Assembly (NCBI RefSeq): GCF_964656455.1
Contig: NC_135719.1
Span: 4,009,163 to 4,073,162 of the forward strand
From: Halichoerus grypus
Lineage: Eukaryota > Chordata > Mammalia > Carnivora > Phocidae
DNA length: 64,000 nt
Reading direction: 5' to 3'
The notes beneath the pieces were generated by a model. It had not been told where the DNA came from. It ran no database searches and was given only the letters and a program-made list of their open reading frames with translations. Position numbers and translations under genes: made by a program. This document shows, piece after piece, positions 63,480 through 64,000 of this stretch. Each line of letters starts with the position of its first letter. Positions within the stretch are counted from its first letter, which is position 1.

Positions 63480-64000
63480 GAGTTGCCTTTATATTCCTTT
63501 TCCCTATGATGAAACTTCTACTCTTAAGCCAAATAAGCCTTTTCAACAGATATAAAGGAAAGAATAATAAAAAACCAAAAGGTTCATCACATTAATGAAT
63601 GGACTAACTGCCAAAACTTGAGAGAGAAATTGCTTAATCTTGTAAGTAGTTTATTTGAATAAAATCATTGAAATGGCCATTAAAATGATCTAGAATAAAC
63701 TAATCAGTCTAAAAGGAAGTTACAGCATCACTGTATTTATACAAGAGGAAGCAGCAAAGGTGCACATTCAGAAGTGAATATAACATTGTACAATCAATTC
63801 ACATTAAATACCATAAAAGTAAGTAGTCGGAATGCAGCATTATATACATACTATTGAAAAGGAAAGGGGAACATTTACACAGTTAAACTTTTTTATAACG
63901 TGAATTTTGATCAGCTTTGTTTAAGTTAGCAAAAAGCCTCACAGTTTGTAATGAAATGACTGTGTGCCCCAATCTGACCACCACTGAAACTGAGAAGGTC
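63480..64000 (-). other. Possible 3' UTR end of a convergent minus-strand gene
   Basis: Repeat-free AT-rich tail. On the minus strand AATAAA lies at 63655-63650, which could end a transcript coming from beyond the window. In human RAMAC (FAM103A1) lies tail-to-tail with C15orf40. No coding sequence of it is present here, so this is inference. Confidence 0.25.

Overview
The window is vertebrate nuclear DNA from a carnivoran mammal. It is AT-rich and intron-rich and is crowded with tRNA-derived carnivore SINEs (CAN/SINEC type), carnivore-type LINE-1 pieces, and old mammalian MIR, L2, MaLR and MER2-like repeats. The SINEs have the arctoid head (cgcctgggtggctcag, then cttcggctcaggtcatgatc). None has the dog-specific SINEC_Cf head, so a bear, pinniped or mustelid fits better than dog or cat; this is inference from remembered repeat consensuses. 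There are no prokaryotic features, CRISPR arrays or tRNA/rRNA genes, and no sign of a new multi-gene system.

Two protein-coding genes lie on the + strand in the order known from human 15q25. BTBD1 runs from a CpG-island promoter near 7.5-7.84 kb through eight coding exons to a stop at 48740, with a 3' UTR to about 50.45 kb. The spliced reading frame is intact (490 codons) and encodes an N-terminal proline-rich tail, BTB, BACK and PHR domains. C15orf40 (UPF0235/DUF167 family) starts in a second CpG island near 51.5-52.1 kb and has four coding exons ending at 56207. Its first intron appears to need either a GC donor or a shifted donor.

Layout: 1-7.5 kb upstream repeats (L1M, MLT1-like LTRs, SINEs, and a retroposed ERV-LTR tail only about 0.65 kb before the BTBD1 ATG); 7.5-8.4 kb BTBD1 promoter and exon 1; 8.3-48.6 kb BTBD1 introns, including an intronic RPL37A processed pseudogene on the minus strand (25.4-25.8 kb), an antisense L1 pile-up in intron 4, and a 650-bp TCTCC pentanucleotide array about 25 bp after the exon 5 donor; 48.7-50.45 kb 3' UTR; 51.4-56.2 kb C15orf40; 57-64 kb mostly non-coding, with an L1M relic, a MIR, and a conserved-looking tail that may be the 3' end of a convergent minus-strand neighbour (RAMAC lies there in human).

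BTBD1 is a presumed Cullin-3 adaptor-type protein and C15orf40 is a small protein of unknown function. The sequence shows no functional link between them beyond adjacency.
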